Below the pieces are notes generated by a model. It saw only the letters and a program-made list of their open reading frames with translations. It was not told the DNA's origin and did no database searches. 64,000 nt of DNA from Allomuricauda sp. M10 (lineage in GTDB: Bacteria > Bacteroidota > Bacteroidia > Flavobacteriales > Flavobacteriaceae). The stretch is taken from contig NZ_JAJGBN010000001.1 in the NCBI RefSeq assembly GCF_020782875.1, forward strand, positions 186,001-250,000, read 5' to 3'. Numbering within the stretch: the first letter of the stretch is position 1; each line of letters opens with the position of its first letter. Shown in pieces: positions 54,506 to 62,159 of this stretch. A program made the position numbers and the translations under genes.

Positions 54506-54534
54506 AAAGCCCCAAAAAAGGGGCTTTCGTTTTT
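54506..54534. terminator. Two-way terminator
   Basis: Arms AAAGCCCC (54506-54513) and GGGGCTTT (54520-54527) around six A residues, with T-runs on both strands. It lies between the small lipoprotein gene (plus) and the DUF2911 gene (minus), whose stop is 14 bp away. Confidence 0.85.
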
Positions 54535-54547
54535 ATAAAAGTTTGCA

Positions 54548-55078
54548 TTAAATGCTGATCGGTACGGTAACCCTTGTGGTTCCCCAACCCATGACCATAG
54601 CGCCGCTATCATCAAAAGCAATGGAAAAAGCCTCCAATTCTTCACCGTCAGAACTTGCTTTTGCCATCACGCGGGCAACATCGGCTTCGCTGTCATAGGA
54701 AAAAGCGCCCCATTGGTTTAGGTTGCTGTTCAGGATAACGGTCCACTCACCTTCACCAGGAATGGTAAAAAGGGAATAGGTCCCAGCTTTTACGGATTTT
54801 CCACCAATAGTGGCATCCTTATAAAAAGTGATTTCGGTGCATTCATTGGCACCGGTTCTCCAAACTTTTCCTTCAGGAGCAAGCTCTGCAAGGCTACGAC
54901 CTTTCAATTGTGGTCTGCTGTAAATAACCTTTACGGATTTTTGGGGTACACGAGAACTAGTAGGGAAAGTCACGATATCCGCGGGACTCTTGTCCAACCC
55001 GCTAAATTTTTGGGCGGTTGCTTCAGTGGAAAATACCATGGCAACGGCTAGTAGTGTAAATAAGAATACATTTTTCAT
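54548..55078 (-). CDS. DUF2911 exported protein
   Basis: A 176-residue exported protein; the ATG at 55078 gives a compact signal peptide (MKNVFLFTLLAVAMVFSTEATAQ) and is preferred to an in-frame ATG at 55102. The DUF2911 domain shows the usual KVIYSRPQLKGR, VWRTGANECTEITF and AGTYSLFTIPGEGEWTVILN segments. Members are common in Bacteroidota and are probably periplasmic; no function is established. Followed by a two-way terminator. About 220 bp of very AT-rich sequence without a gene separates it from the divergent asnB. Confidence 0.88.
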   Translation of the reverse strand: MKNVFLFTLLAVAMVFSTEATAQKFSGLDKSPADIVTFPTSSRVPQKSVKVIYSRPQLKGRSLAELAPEGKVWRTGANECTEITFYKDATIGGKSVKAGTYSLFTIPGEGEWTVILNSNLNQWGAFSYDSEADVARVMAKASSDGEELEAFSIAFDDSGAMVMGWGTTRVTVPISI

Positions 55079-55321
55079 GATTGTGATTTTAGTAGTTTTC
55101 AAAACTAGGGACTAATTGGCCCCTTTCGGTTTAAAAAGACGTTAAAAAAGGATAAACTTACAAAACGTTCGGGATTGCCATGGTATTTTTAAAATATGAT
55201 TACAATCTATTATAGGTTTTATATAAAAAATTACAAATTGAAATTATTTAATTCTTTATTGTTTTATTTATAAAGTTGTAGATTCATTTTTGTATCAAAA
55301 TTGTTACTAATTTATTTGAAT

Positions 55322-56992
55322 ATGTGTGGTATTGTTTGCGCATTTGATGTGAAGGAAAGTACGGAAGTACTTAGGCCCCAATTGTTGGAGATGTCGAAGA
55401 AAGTAAGGCATCGCGGGCCGGATTGGAGTGGAATTTATGCTGATGATAAAGCGATTTTGGCCCATGAGCGTTTGGCCATCGTGGATCCAGCTTCAGGAAA
55501 ACAACCGTTGTTGAGTTCCGATGGAAAATTGGTATTGGCAGCTAACGGTGAAATTTATAACCATCAACAACTAAGAAAACAGTTCGAGGGGAAATATGAA
55601 TTCAAGACCCAATCGGATTGTGAAGTGATCTTGGCCCTTTACCAAGAAAAGGGAGTTGACTTTGTGGACGAAATGAATGGTATCTTCGGATTCGCCATTT
55701 ATGATAGTGAGAAAGACGAGTACTTCATCGCTCGGGACCACATGGGGATTATTCCACTTTATATTGGATGGGACAAAAACGGGACCTTTTATGTGGCTTC
55801 CGAATTGAAAGCATTGGAAGGGACCTGTTCCAAAATCCAACTTTTTCCTCCGGGGCATTATCTACACAGCTCCGATGGTGAGTTTAAGAGATGGTATTCC
55901 AGGGATTGGATGGAGTATGATGCCGTGAAGGAAAACGAGACCAGCATTCAGGCCATCAAGGATGCCTTGGAAGCCGCCGTACACCGTCAGTTGATGTCCG
56001 ATGTGCCTTATGGTGTGTTATTATCAGGTGGTTTGGATTCCTCAGTAACCTCTGCCATTGCCAAAAAATATTCGCAAAAAAGAATCGAGTCCGGTGATAC
56101 TGCTGATGCATGGTGGCCTCAATTGCACTCCTTTTCAGTAGGATTGGAAGGCTCGCCAGACCTTGCTGCCGCTCAAGTGGTGGCCAAGCACATCGGGACC
56201 GTTCATCACGAAATAAAATTTACGATCCAAGAAGGTTTGGATGCCATCAAAGATGTGATCTACAACCTAGAAACATATGACATAACCACCATTAGGGCCT
56301 CCACACCCATGTATTTGATGGCAAGGGTCATCAAGTCGATGGGTATTAAAATGGTATTGTCGGGAGAAGGAGCCGATGAGCTTTTCGGAGGATACCTGTA
56401 TTTCCACAAGGCGCCAAGTCCTAAGGATTTCCATGAAGAAACAGTGCGTAAGTTGGATAAACTCCACATGTACGACTGTTTAAGGGCCAACAAATCCTTG
56501 GCGGCATGGGGAATTGAAGGACGTGTGCCCTTTTTGGACAAAGAGTTCATGGATGTAGCCATGCGTGTAAACCCAAAAGACAAAATGATCAATGGAGAAC
56601 GCATGGAAAAATGGGTGGTGAGAAAGGCTTTTGAATCTTACCTTCCTGAAAGTGTGGCTTGGAGACAAAAGGAACAATTTTCCGATGGTGTTGGCTACAG
56701 TTGGATCGATACCTTGAAAGCGATGGTGGCAGAGGAAATTAGCGATGAGCAATTGAAGAATGCACACTTCAAGTTCCCAATCCAGACCCCTACTACCAAA
56801 GAAGAATATTATTACCGTTCCATATTTGAAAGTCATTTCCCTTCGGATGCGGCAGCATTGAGCGTTCCTCAAGAACCTTCCGTGGCTTGTAGCACCAAGA
56901 TAGCGTTGGAGTGGGACGAAGCGTTCAAGAACATGAACGATCCTTCGGGCAGGGCCGTGGCCAAAGTGCACACCGATGCCTACGTGAAATAG
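55322..56992 (+). CDS. asnB: Asparagine synthase (glutamine-hydrolysing)
   Basis: Cytosolic enzyme making asparagine from aspartate, glutamine and ATP. The ATG at 55322 is chosen because it places Cys2 (MCGIVCAFD), the N-terminal nucleophile of the glutaminase domain; an ATG-like start seven codons earlier would destroy that. The synthetase half has the pyrophosphate loop LLSGGLDSSVTSA and GEGADELFGGY. 556 residues, the usual AsnB length. It stands alone, ended by a strong terminator, with a long AT-rich upstream region and no clear promoter match. Confidence 0.96.
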   Translation: MCGIVCAFDVKESTEVLRPQLLEMSKKVRHRGPDWSGIYADDKAILAHERLAIVDPASGKQPLLSSDGKLVLAANGEIYNHQQLRKQFEGKYEFKTQSDCEVILALYQEKGVDFVDEMNGIFGFAIYDSEKDEYFIARDHMGIIPLYIGWDKNGTFYVASELKALEGTCSKIQLFPPGHYLHSSDGEFKRWYSRDWMEYDAVKENETSIQAIKDALEAAVHRQLMSDVPYGVLLSGGLDSSVTSAIAKKYSQKRIESGDTADAWWPQLHSFSVGLEGSPDLAAAQVVAKHIGTVHHEIKFTIQEGLDAIKDVIYNLETYDITTIRASTPMYLMARVIKSMGIKMVLSGEGADELFGGYLYFHKAPSPKDFHEETVRKLDKLHMYDCLRANKSLAAWGIEGRVPFLDKEFMDVAMRVNPKDKMINGERMEKWVVRKAFESYLPESVAWRQKEQFSDGVGYSWIDTLKAMVAEEISDEQLKNAHFKFPIQTPTTKEEYYYRSIFESHFPSDAAALSVPQEPSVACSTKIALEWDEAFKNMNDPSGRAVAKVHTDAYVK

Positions 56993-57053
56993 CAGTAATT
57001 AGCAATCAAGAATTTGGAGCAGGAGAAGTTTTGTTTCATTTTCAATTAGTCGG

Positions 57054-57082
57054 AAAAGCCCCTCCATCGAGGGGCTTTTTGT
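57054..57082 (+). terminator. Terminator after asnB
   Basis: Eleven-base arms AAAAGCCCCTC (57054-57064) and GAGGGGCTTTT (57069-57079), loop CATC, followed by TTG with the T-run inside the stem end. Confidence 0.85.
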
Positions 57083-57196
57083 TGTTCTTAACAGGACTTT
57101 CACGATCAGGCGGGAATATGCCGTTTTTCCACAGATTTTGTTGATAACTTAGGGGGTTCAATTGACCTGTTTAGACTAATTGCACAGGGTATTCTT

Positions 57197-57204
57197 TATA
57201 TTTG
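57197..57204 (+). promoter_or_regulatory. Likely -7 element of gyrB
   Basis: TATATTTG matches TAnnTTTG exactly, 37 bp upstream of the gyrB ATG. The -33 region is weak (no TTG at the right distance). Confidence 0.5.
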
Positions 57205-57241
57205 TAGGATTTGAAAAATTCTAGGCAAATACAGAAAATAT

Positions 57242-59182
57242 ATGAGCGAAGAAGCTAACAAGAAACAATACTCGGCGGATAGTATCCAGGCCCTTGAGGG
57301 CATGGAGCACGTACGTATGAGACCTTCCATGTATATTGGGGATGTAGGGGTCAGGGGGTTGCACCATTTGGTATATGAAGTGGTGGACAACTCCATCGAT
57401 GAGGCCATGGCCGGTTATTGTGATGCAATAGAAGTATTCATTAATGAAGATAACTCCATCACCGTTAAGGACAACGGTAGGGGTATACCCGTAGGGCTCC
57501 ATAAAAAGGAGGGGGTTTCCGCCTTGGAGGTGGTAATGACCAAGATCGGTGCAGGGGGTAAATTCGATAAGGACTCCTATAAGGTTTCCGGGGGTCTCCA
57601 CGGTGTGGGGGTTTCCTGTGTGAACGCCTTGTCCAACCACTTAAGGGCCACCGTTTACAGGGAAGGAAAAATTTGGGAGCAAGAATATGAAAAGGGTAAG
57701 GCCCTTTATCCTGTGAAAAGTATCGGGGATAGTGATGCCACTGGAACTGTGGTGACCTTCACTCCAGATGATACCATTTTCACCCAAACCACGGAATATA
57801 TCTATGAGACCCTTGCCAATCGTATGCGGGAGTTGTCGTATTTGAACAAGGGAATCACCATCGACCTAACAGATAAGAGACACAAGGACGACAAAGGGGA
57901 ATTTATCCATGAAACTTTCCATTCCGAGGAAGGATTGAAGGAATTCATCAAGTTCTTGGATGGTAACCGTGAGCCGCTTATCCAAAGCGTGATTTCTATG
58001 GAAGGGGAGAAGAACGGAATTCCTGTGGAAGTGGCCATGGTCTACAACACAGGGTATACCGAAAACCTTCACTCCTATGTGAACAACATCAATACCCATG
58101 AAGGAGGTACGCACCTTTCCGGATTTAGGAGAGGTTTGACCACCACCCTGAAAAAATATGCCGACAACTCCGGTATGTTGGACAAGCTGAAATTTGAAAT
58201 TTCCGGGGATGACTTCCGTGAAGGACTTACGGCCATTGTTTCCGTAAAAGTGGCCGAGCCCCAATTTGAAGGTCAGACCAAAACAAAATTGGGTAACCGT
58301 GAGGTGACCAGTGCGGTGAGTCAGGCTGTTTCTGAAATGTTGACCGATTATTTGGAAGAGCATCCAGAAGACGCAAAACAGATCGTTGAAAAAGTAAAAT
58401 TGGCCGCACAGGCAAGACATGCCGCTGCCAAGGCTCGCGAAATGGTACAGCGTAAAAACCCAATGAGTGTTGGGGGACTACCTGGTAAACTTTCCGACTG
58501 TTCCGAGCAAGATCCAACGAAATGTGAAGTATTCCTGGTAGAGGGAGACTCCGCAGGGGGTACTGCCAAACAAGGTAGGGACAGGAACTTTCAGGCCATT
58601 CTGCCACTTAGGGGTAAGATCCTAAATGTGGAAAAGGCCATGCAGCACAAAGTTTTTGAAAACGAAGAGATCAAGAACATCTATACCGCTCTTGGGGTTA
58701 CCATCGGTACCGAAGAGGACAGCAAAGCCTTGAACCTGGAGAAACTACGTTACCATAAAGTAGTGATCATGTGTGATGCGGATGTGGATGGTAGCCACAT
58801 TGAAACATTGATCCTTACCTTTTTCTTCCGCTACATGCGCGAATTGATTGAAGGTGGACACGTTTACATCGCCACACCACCATTGTATTTGGTTAAAAAA
58901 GGAACCAAACGTCGCTATGCTTGGAACGATAAGGAACGTGACGAGATTGTGGCCTCCATGAACGGTGGGGTGAACATTCAACGTTACAAAGGTCTTGGAG
59001 AGATGAACGCCGAGCAGCTTTGGGATACCACCATGAATCCCGAGTTCCGAACTTTACGATTGGTTAGTATCGATAACGCTACGGAATCTGATCGTATTTT
59101 CTCCATGTTGATGGGGGATGAGGTGCCGCCAAGACGTGAATTTATTGAGAAAAATGCCGTCTATGCCAACATAGATGCATAG
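57242..59182 (+). CDS. gyrB: DNA gyrase subunit B
   Basis: ATPase subunit of gyrase, which introduces negative supercoils. The GHKL ATPase domain has MRPSMYIGD, DNGRGIPVG and the GGKFDKDSYKVSGGLHGVG lid motif; the transducer domain follows; the TOPRIM part shows EGDSAGGTAKQGRDRNFQAILPLRG and DADVDGSHI, and the C-terminal tail has YKGLGEMNAEQLWDTTM. 646 residues with no insertion, the short type of GyrB. Closed by a terminator. GyrA is not in the window. Confidence 0.97.
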   Translation: MSEEANKKQYSADSIQALEGMEHVRMRPSMYIGDVGVRGLHHLVYEVVDNSIDEAMAGYCDAIEVFINEDNSITVKDNGRGIPVGLHKKEGVSALEVVMTKIGAGGKFDKDSYKVSGGLHGVGVSCVNALSNHLRATVYREGKIWEQEYEKGKALYPVKSIGDSDATGTVVTFTPDDTIFTQTTEYIYETLANRMRELSYLNKGITIDLTDKRHKDDKGEFIHETFHSEEGLKEFIKFLDGNREPLIQSVISMEGEKNGIPVEVAMVYNTGYTENLHSYVNNINTHEGGTHLSGFRRGLTTTLKKYADNSGMLDKLKFEISGDDFREGLTAIVSVKVAEPQFEGQTKTKLGNREVTSAVSQAVSEMLTDYLEEHPEDAKQIVEKVKLAAQARHAAAKAREMVQRKNPMSVGGLPGKLSDCSEQDPTKCEVFLVEGDSAGGTAKQGRDRNFQAILPLRGKILNVEKAMQHKVFENEEIKNIYTALGVTIGTEEDSKALNLEKLRYHKVVIMCDADVDGSHIETLILTFFFRYMRELIEGGHVYIATPPLYLVKKGTKRRYAWNDKERDEIVASMNGGVNIQRYKGLGEMNAEQLWDTTMNPEFRTLRLVSIDNATESDRIFSMLMGDEVPPRREFIEKNAVYANIDA

Positions 59183-59201
59183 ATAACGGCCATTTCACAA
59201 C

Positions 59202-59232
59202 AAAAACTCGCCCCAAAAAGGCGAGTTTTTTA
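59202..59232 (+). terminator. Terminator after gyrB
   Basis: Eleven-base arms AAAAACTCGCC (59202-59212) and GGCGAGTTTTT (59220-59230) with a 7-base loop and a T-run. Confidence 0.88.
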
Positions 59233-59254
59233 GTTTTAGGAAAAATTTTACAAA

Positions 59255-60265
59255 ATGAAGAAAATTGTTTTGTTGATGGCCTTGGCCTCAATAACCCTGG
59301 GAAGGGCTCAAGACCTGAACGATATTTTTGTTTCAGGTGTTGCTGATGCAGAACGTTTTGCCAATGCTTATTTGGCTCCCGTTTCGGAAGCATCCATTTA
59401 TAGTATTTCAAACGGATGGTACAATTCTGCCGATTCCAAACCTTTAGGTGGATTCGAAATTTCCATTATTGGGAACATGACCGGATTTAAGAACAAGGAT
59501 GATAAAAAAGCATTCCTTTTAGATCCTGCAGATTATGAAAACCTCGATTTTGTTCAGAATCCTGGTCAAGCACGCCTTGTTGCCACTGGGTTGGGAGATA
59601 TTGAAGGAGTGGAGGTTTTTGTCGAAGGACAGAACGGTCTGTTCCGTGATGAATTTGAGCTTCCGTCTGGATTGGCTTCCGAAAATTTGAATTTTATTCC
59701 CTCCGGATATTTGCAAGGAAGTGTGGGATTGGTAAAGGGATTGGAGGTAAAAGCCCGTTTTTTGCCCAAGATCAAGTTTGATGACGATGCCAAAATTGGC
59801 TTGTTCGGAGCTGGCCTACAGTACGATTTCACTAAAATGCTTCCGGCCGATAAGGTTCTTCCGGTTGCCATTGCGGCAGTAATCGGATATACCAACTTGG
59901 ACGGAGAATACGATTTCACGGATTCTTCCACCATCAACGGTAGCGATCAGCGTATTGAAGCCAATTTTAAAACCTGGAACTTCAGTGCCGTAGTGTCCAC
60001 GACCAAGATTCCTGTAATCAATTTCTATGGAGGTTTGGGCTATATCAGTGGTAAATCAGATATCGACCTTTTGGGTACGTACGAAGCTAGGGGACCATTT
60101 TTTACCGAGACCGTTGTGGATCCTTTTACCGTGTCAGAAAAAGTAAGTGGCGTTTCCGCCAATTTGGGTACCAAGATCAAGTTGGGATTCTTCAGGCTTA
60201 ATGCCGAATACAATATTTCCGAGTTCAGCACCTTTACCTTTGGTATCAACTTCGGATTCAGATAG
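59255..60265 (+). CDS. DUF6588 family outer-membrane-like protein
   Basis: A 336-residue exported protein: signal peptide MKKIVLLMALASITLGRAQ, a conserved N-terminal part (DAERFANAYLAPVSEASIYSISNGWYNSA) and then a series of beta strands that end in TFTFGINFGFR, the aromatic end of an outer-membrane barrel. This layout matches DUF6588. No function is known. It starts 22 bp after the gyrB terminator and is followed by a hairpin repeat and a terminator. Confidence 0.8.
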   Translation: MKKIVLLMALASITLGRAQDLNDIFVSGVADAERFANAYLAPVSEASIYSISNGWYNSADSKPLGGFEISIIGNMTGFKNKDDKKAFLLDPADYENLDFVQNPGQARLVATGLGDIEGVEVFVEGQNGLFRDEFELPSGLASENLNFIPSGYLQGSVGLVKGLEVKARFLPKIKFDDDAKIGLFGAGLQYDFTKMLPADKVLPVAIAAVIGYTNLDGEYDFTDSSTINGSDQRIEANFKTWNFSAVVSTTKIPVINFYGGLGYISGKSDIDLLGTYEARGPFFTETVVDPFTVSEKVSGVSANLGTKIKLGFFRLNAEYNISEFSTFTFGINFGFR

Positions 60266-60272
60266 TTTTTAT

Positions 60273-60312
60273 GTCAGTTCGAGTTTTTTCCAAAGGAAAA
60301 AGTATCGAGAAC
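60273..60312. repeat. REP-like hairpin
   Basis: GTCAGTTCGAG at the left and TATCGAGAAC at the right, with inner arms TTTTTTCC and GGAAAAAG around AAA. Same class of intergenic element as at 29102. Confidence 0.55.
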
Positions 60313-60341
60313 AAAACCACCAACCGACCAACCAATAAAGA

Positions 60342-60370
60342 AGGCCCCAATGTTCGTTGGGGCCTACTAT
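60342..60370. terminator. Two-way terminator
   Basis: Nine-base arms AGGCCCCAA (60342-60350) and TTGGGGCCT (60357-60365) around TGTTCG. It lies between the DUF6588 gene (plus) and the small lipoprotein gene (minus); short T-rich tails follow on both strands. Confidence 0.65.
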
Positions 60371-60393
60371 TTTCATATAAGTTGGTCTTCAGT

Positions 60394-60765
60394 CTATTCC
60401 CTAGTGGCGAAGACCGAGCCGTTCCCTAGGGTCAAAATTTCAGGATCTTGTGCTTTCAACAAGTTGACCGAAACATCGGTAACCTGTGGATCACCATATA
60501 TAATGGTATAAGTACCGTTGTTAACGGACCATTTAAAATCGGTGTAAAAAACTAGCTTGTTATTGGAATAGCTCTGGTACCTACCCAGGTACACATCATT
60601 GAAAATCCATTCTTCCCGAGTGGTATCGGTACTCTTGCCATCGATATTGGAAGATTCGACTTTGGCCCAGATGCCCAAAATAGGGTCATTGTTCTCTGGG
60701 ATACGGCTACAGTTGCTTACGGCTATAATGCCGATAATGGACAACAATGAAAAGAGCTTTTTCAT
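60394..60765 (-). CDS. Small lipoprotein, lipocalin-like, unknown
   Basis: A 123-residue lipoprotein (lipobox AVSNC). The mature part PENNDPILGIWAKVESSN..., then EEWIFNDVYLGRYQSYSNN and YGDPQVTDVSVNLLKAQDPEILTL reads as a small beta-barrel of the lipocalin-like kind (LGIW motif near the start). The family is guessed from this pattern. Convergent with the DUF6588 gene across a two-way terminator, divergent from mdh. Confidence 0.7.
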   Translation of the reverse strand: MKKLFSLLSIIGIIAVSNCSRIPENNDPILGIWAKVESSNIDGKSTDTTREEWIFNDVYLGRYQSYSNNKLVFYTDFKWSVNNGTYTIIYGDPQVTDVSVNLLKAQDPEILTLGNGSVFATRE

Positions 60766-60976
60766 AGGTCTAGTAGGTTAAATTGATTTTGGGACTATCA
60801 GAACGCCATTTTGTAGGAAAGTATTGCACCCAATTCTTCAAAATTGTTGTGAAATTCCAATTCTTCGATGAAAGGAAGGTTTTGTTAACATTTCACGATC
60901 CGGAAGATTTTGTGATTCTAACAAAATTGAGCAGCTAAAACTGGTGAGATTCAGTTTTTTTCTGCCCTAAATGCCG

Positions 60977-60984
60977 TATTTTTG
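60977..60984 (+). promoter_or_regulatory. Likely -7 element of mdh
   Basis: TATTTTTG matches TAnnTTTG exactly, 25 bp upstream of the mdh ATG. The -33 position is T-rich without a TTG. Confidence 0.45.
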
Positions 60985-61009
60985 AACATCAAAATTTAAA
61001 CTTATACAA

Positions 61010-61930
61010 ATGAAAGTTACCGTAGTTGGAGCAGGCGCAGTGGGAGCAAGCTGCGCAGAATACATAGCAATGAAAAATTTTGCATCTGAAGTAGTTTTGC
61101 TGGACATCAAGGAAGGATATGCCGAAGGTAAAGCCATGGACCTTATGCAAACGGCATCCCTAATGGGTTTCGATACCAAGATTACAGGAAGCACCAACGA
61201 TTACAGTAAAACAGCCAATAGCGATGTGGTGGTGATCACTTCTGGAATTCCACGTAAACCCGGGATGACCCGTGAGGAATTGATCGGGATCAATGCCGGT
61301 ATTGTGAAGACCGTTGCTACCAACCTTTTGGAACATTCTCCAAATACCATCTTTATTGTGGTGAGCAACCCGATGGATACCATGACCTATTTGGTGCACA
61401 AAGCCACAGGATTGCCAAAGAACAGGATTATTGGTATGGGTGGTGCATTGGACAGTGCCCGTTTCAAATACAGATTGGCCGAGGCTTTGGGAGCCCCTAT
61501 TTCCGATGTTGACGGAATGGTGATTGGTGGCCACAGCGATGTGGGAATGGTTCCACTTATAGGCCATGCCACACGTAACAGCATAAAAGTTTCCGAATTC
61601 CTATCCGAAGAGCAAATGAGCTGGGTAGTGGAAGAGACCAAAGTAGGTGGTGCCACTTTGACCAAACTTTTGGGTACCAGTGCTTGGTATGCCCCAGGAG
61701 CTGCAGTATCATCCATGGTTCAGGCCATTGCTTGTGACCAAAAGAAAATGTTCCCATGTTCCACCATGTTGGATGGGGAATACGGATTGAGCGATATCTG
61801 TATCGGTGCCCCTGTGATCTTGGGCAAGGATGGTATCGAGAAAATCGTGGAAATCGAGTTGTCAGATGCCGAAAAAGCTAAAATGGCAGAAAGTGCCATC
61901 GGTGTTAGAAATACCAATGCACTTTTATAA
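61010..61930 (+). CDS. mdh: Malate dehydrogenase
   Basis: NAD-dependent TCA-cycle enzyme of the LDH-like MDH type (306 residues). The dinucleotide fold begins MKVTVVGAGAVGASCAEYIA. The substrate loop shows GIPRKPGMTREEL with the arginine that marks malate rather than lactate. The SNPMDTMTYLVHKATG and the catalytic GGHSDVGMVPL (His) motifs follow. Its own promoter and the absence of close neighbours suggest a single-gene unit. The next gene lies 229 bp downstream, beyond a large inverted repeat. Confidence 0.97.
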   Translation: MKVTVVGAGAVGASCAEYIAMKNFASEVVLLDIKEGYAEGKAMDLMQTASLMGFDTKITGSTNDYSKTANSDVVVITSGIPRKPGMTREELIGINAGIVKTVATNLLEHSPNTIFIVVSNPMDTMTYLVHKATGLPKNRIIGMGGALDSARFKYRLAEALGAPISDVDGMVIGGHSDVGMVPLIGHATRNSIKVSEFLSEEQMSWVVEETKVGGATLTKLLGTSAWYAPGAAVSSMVQAIACDQKKMFPCSTMLDGEYGLSDICIGAPVILGKDGIEKIVEIELSDAEKAKMAESAIGVRNTNALL

Positions 61931-61960
61931 ACATAACCATATTTGACCGACCAGAGAACT

Positions 61961-62035
61961 TGTCATTTTGGGCTTGATCGGACCTTGGGCTTGCTAAGAT
62001 GTATCCAAGGAAATTCTGATCCGTCCGAAATGACA
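61961..62035. repeat. Long imperfect inverted repeat with TGTCATTT ends
   Basis: Outer arms TGTCATTT (61961-61968) and AAATGACA (62028-62035), with partly paired inner parts including GATC and CCAAGG/CTTGG segments. About 75 bp in all, between mdh and secDF. It has the TCATTT end of the other REP-like elements but lacks their TCGAGCG core. Confidence 0.55.
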
Positions 62036-62090
62036 TTTTCGCTTTAACAGCAAAGGCTTAAGACCTTAATTGCAATTACATCATTTTCTA

Positions 62091-62121
62091 TTGGCAAATC
62101 TTATCGGAAATGATATATTTG
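62091..62121 (+). promoter_or_regulatory. Promoter of secDF
   Basis: TTG (62091-62093), a 20-bp spacer and TATATTTG (62114-62121): both elements match the Bacteroidota consensus fully at the right spacing. The ATG is 39 bp further on. Confidence 0.7.
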
Positions 62122-62159
62122 CACGCTGTTTAAGAAAACTTCTAAAAATTTAATAATCA

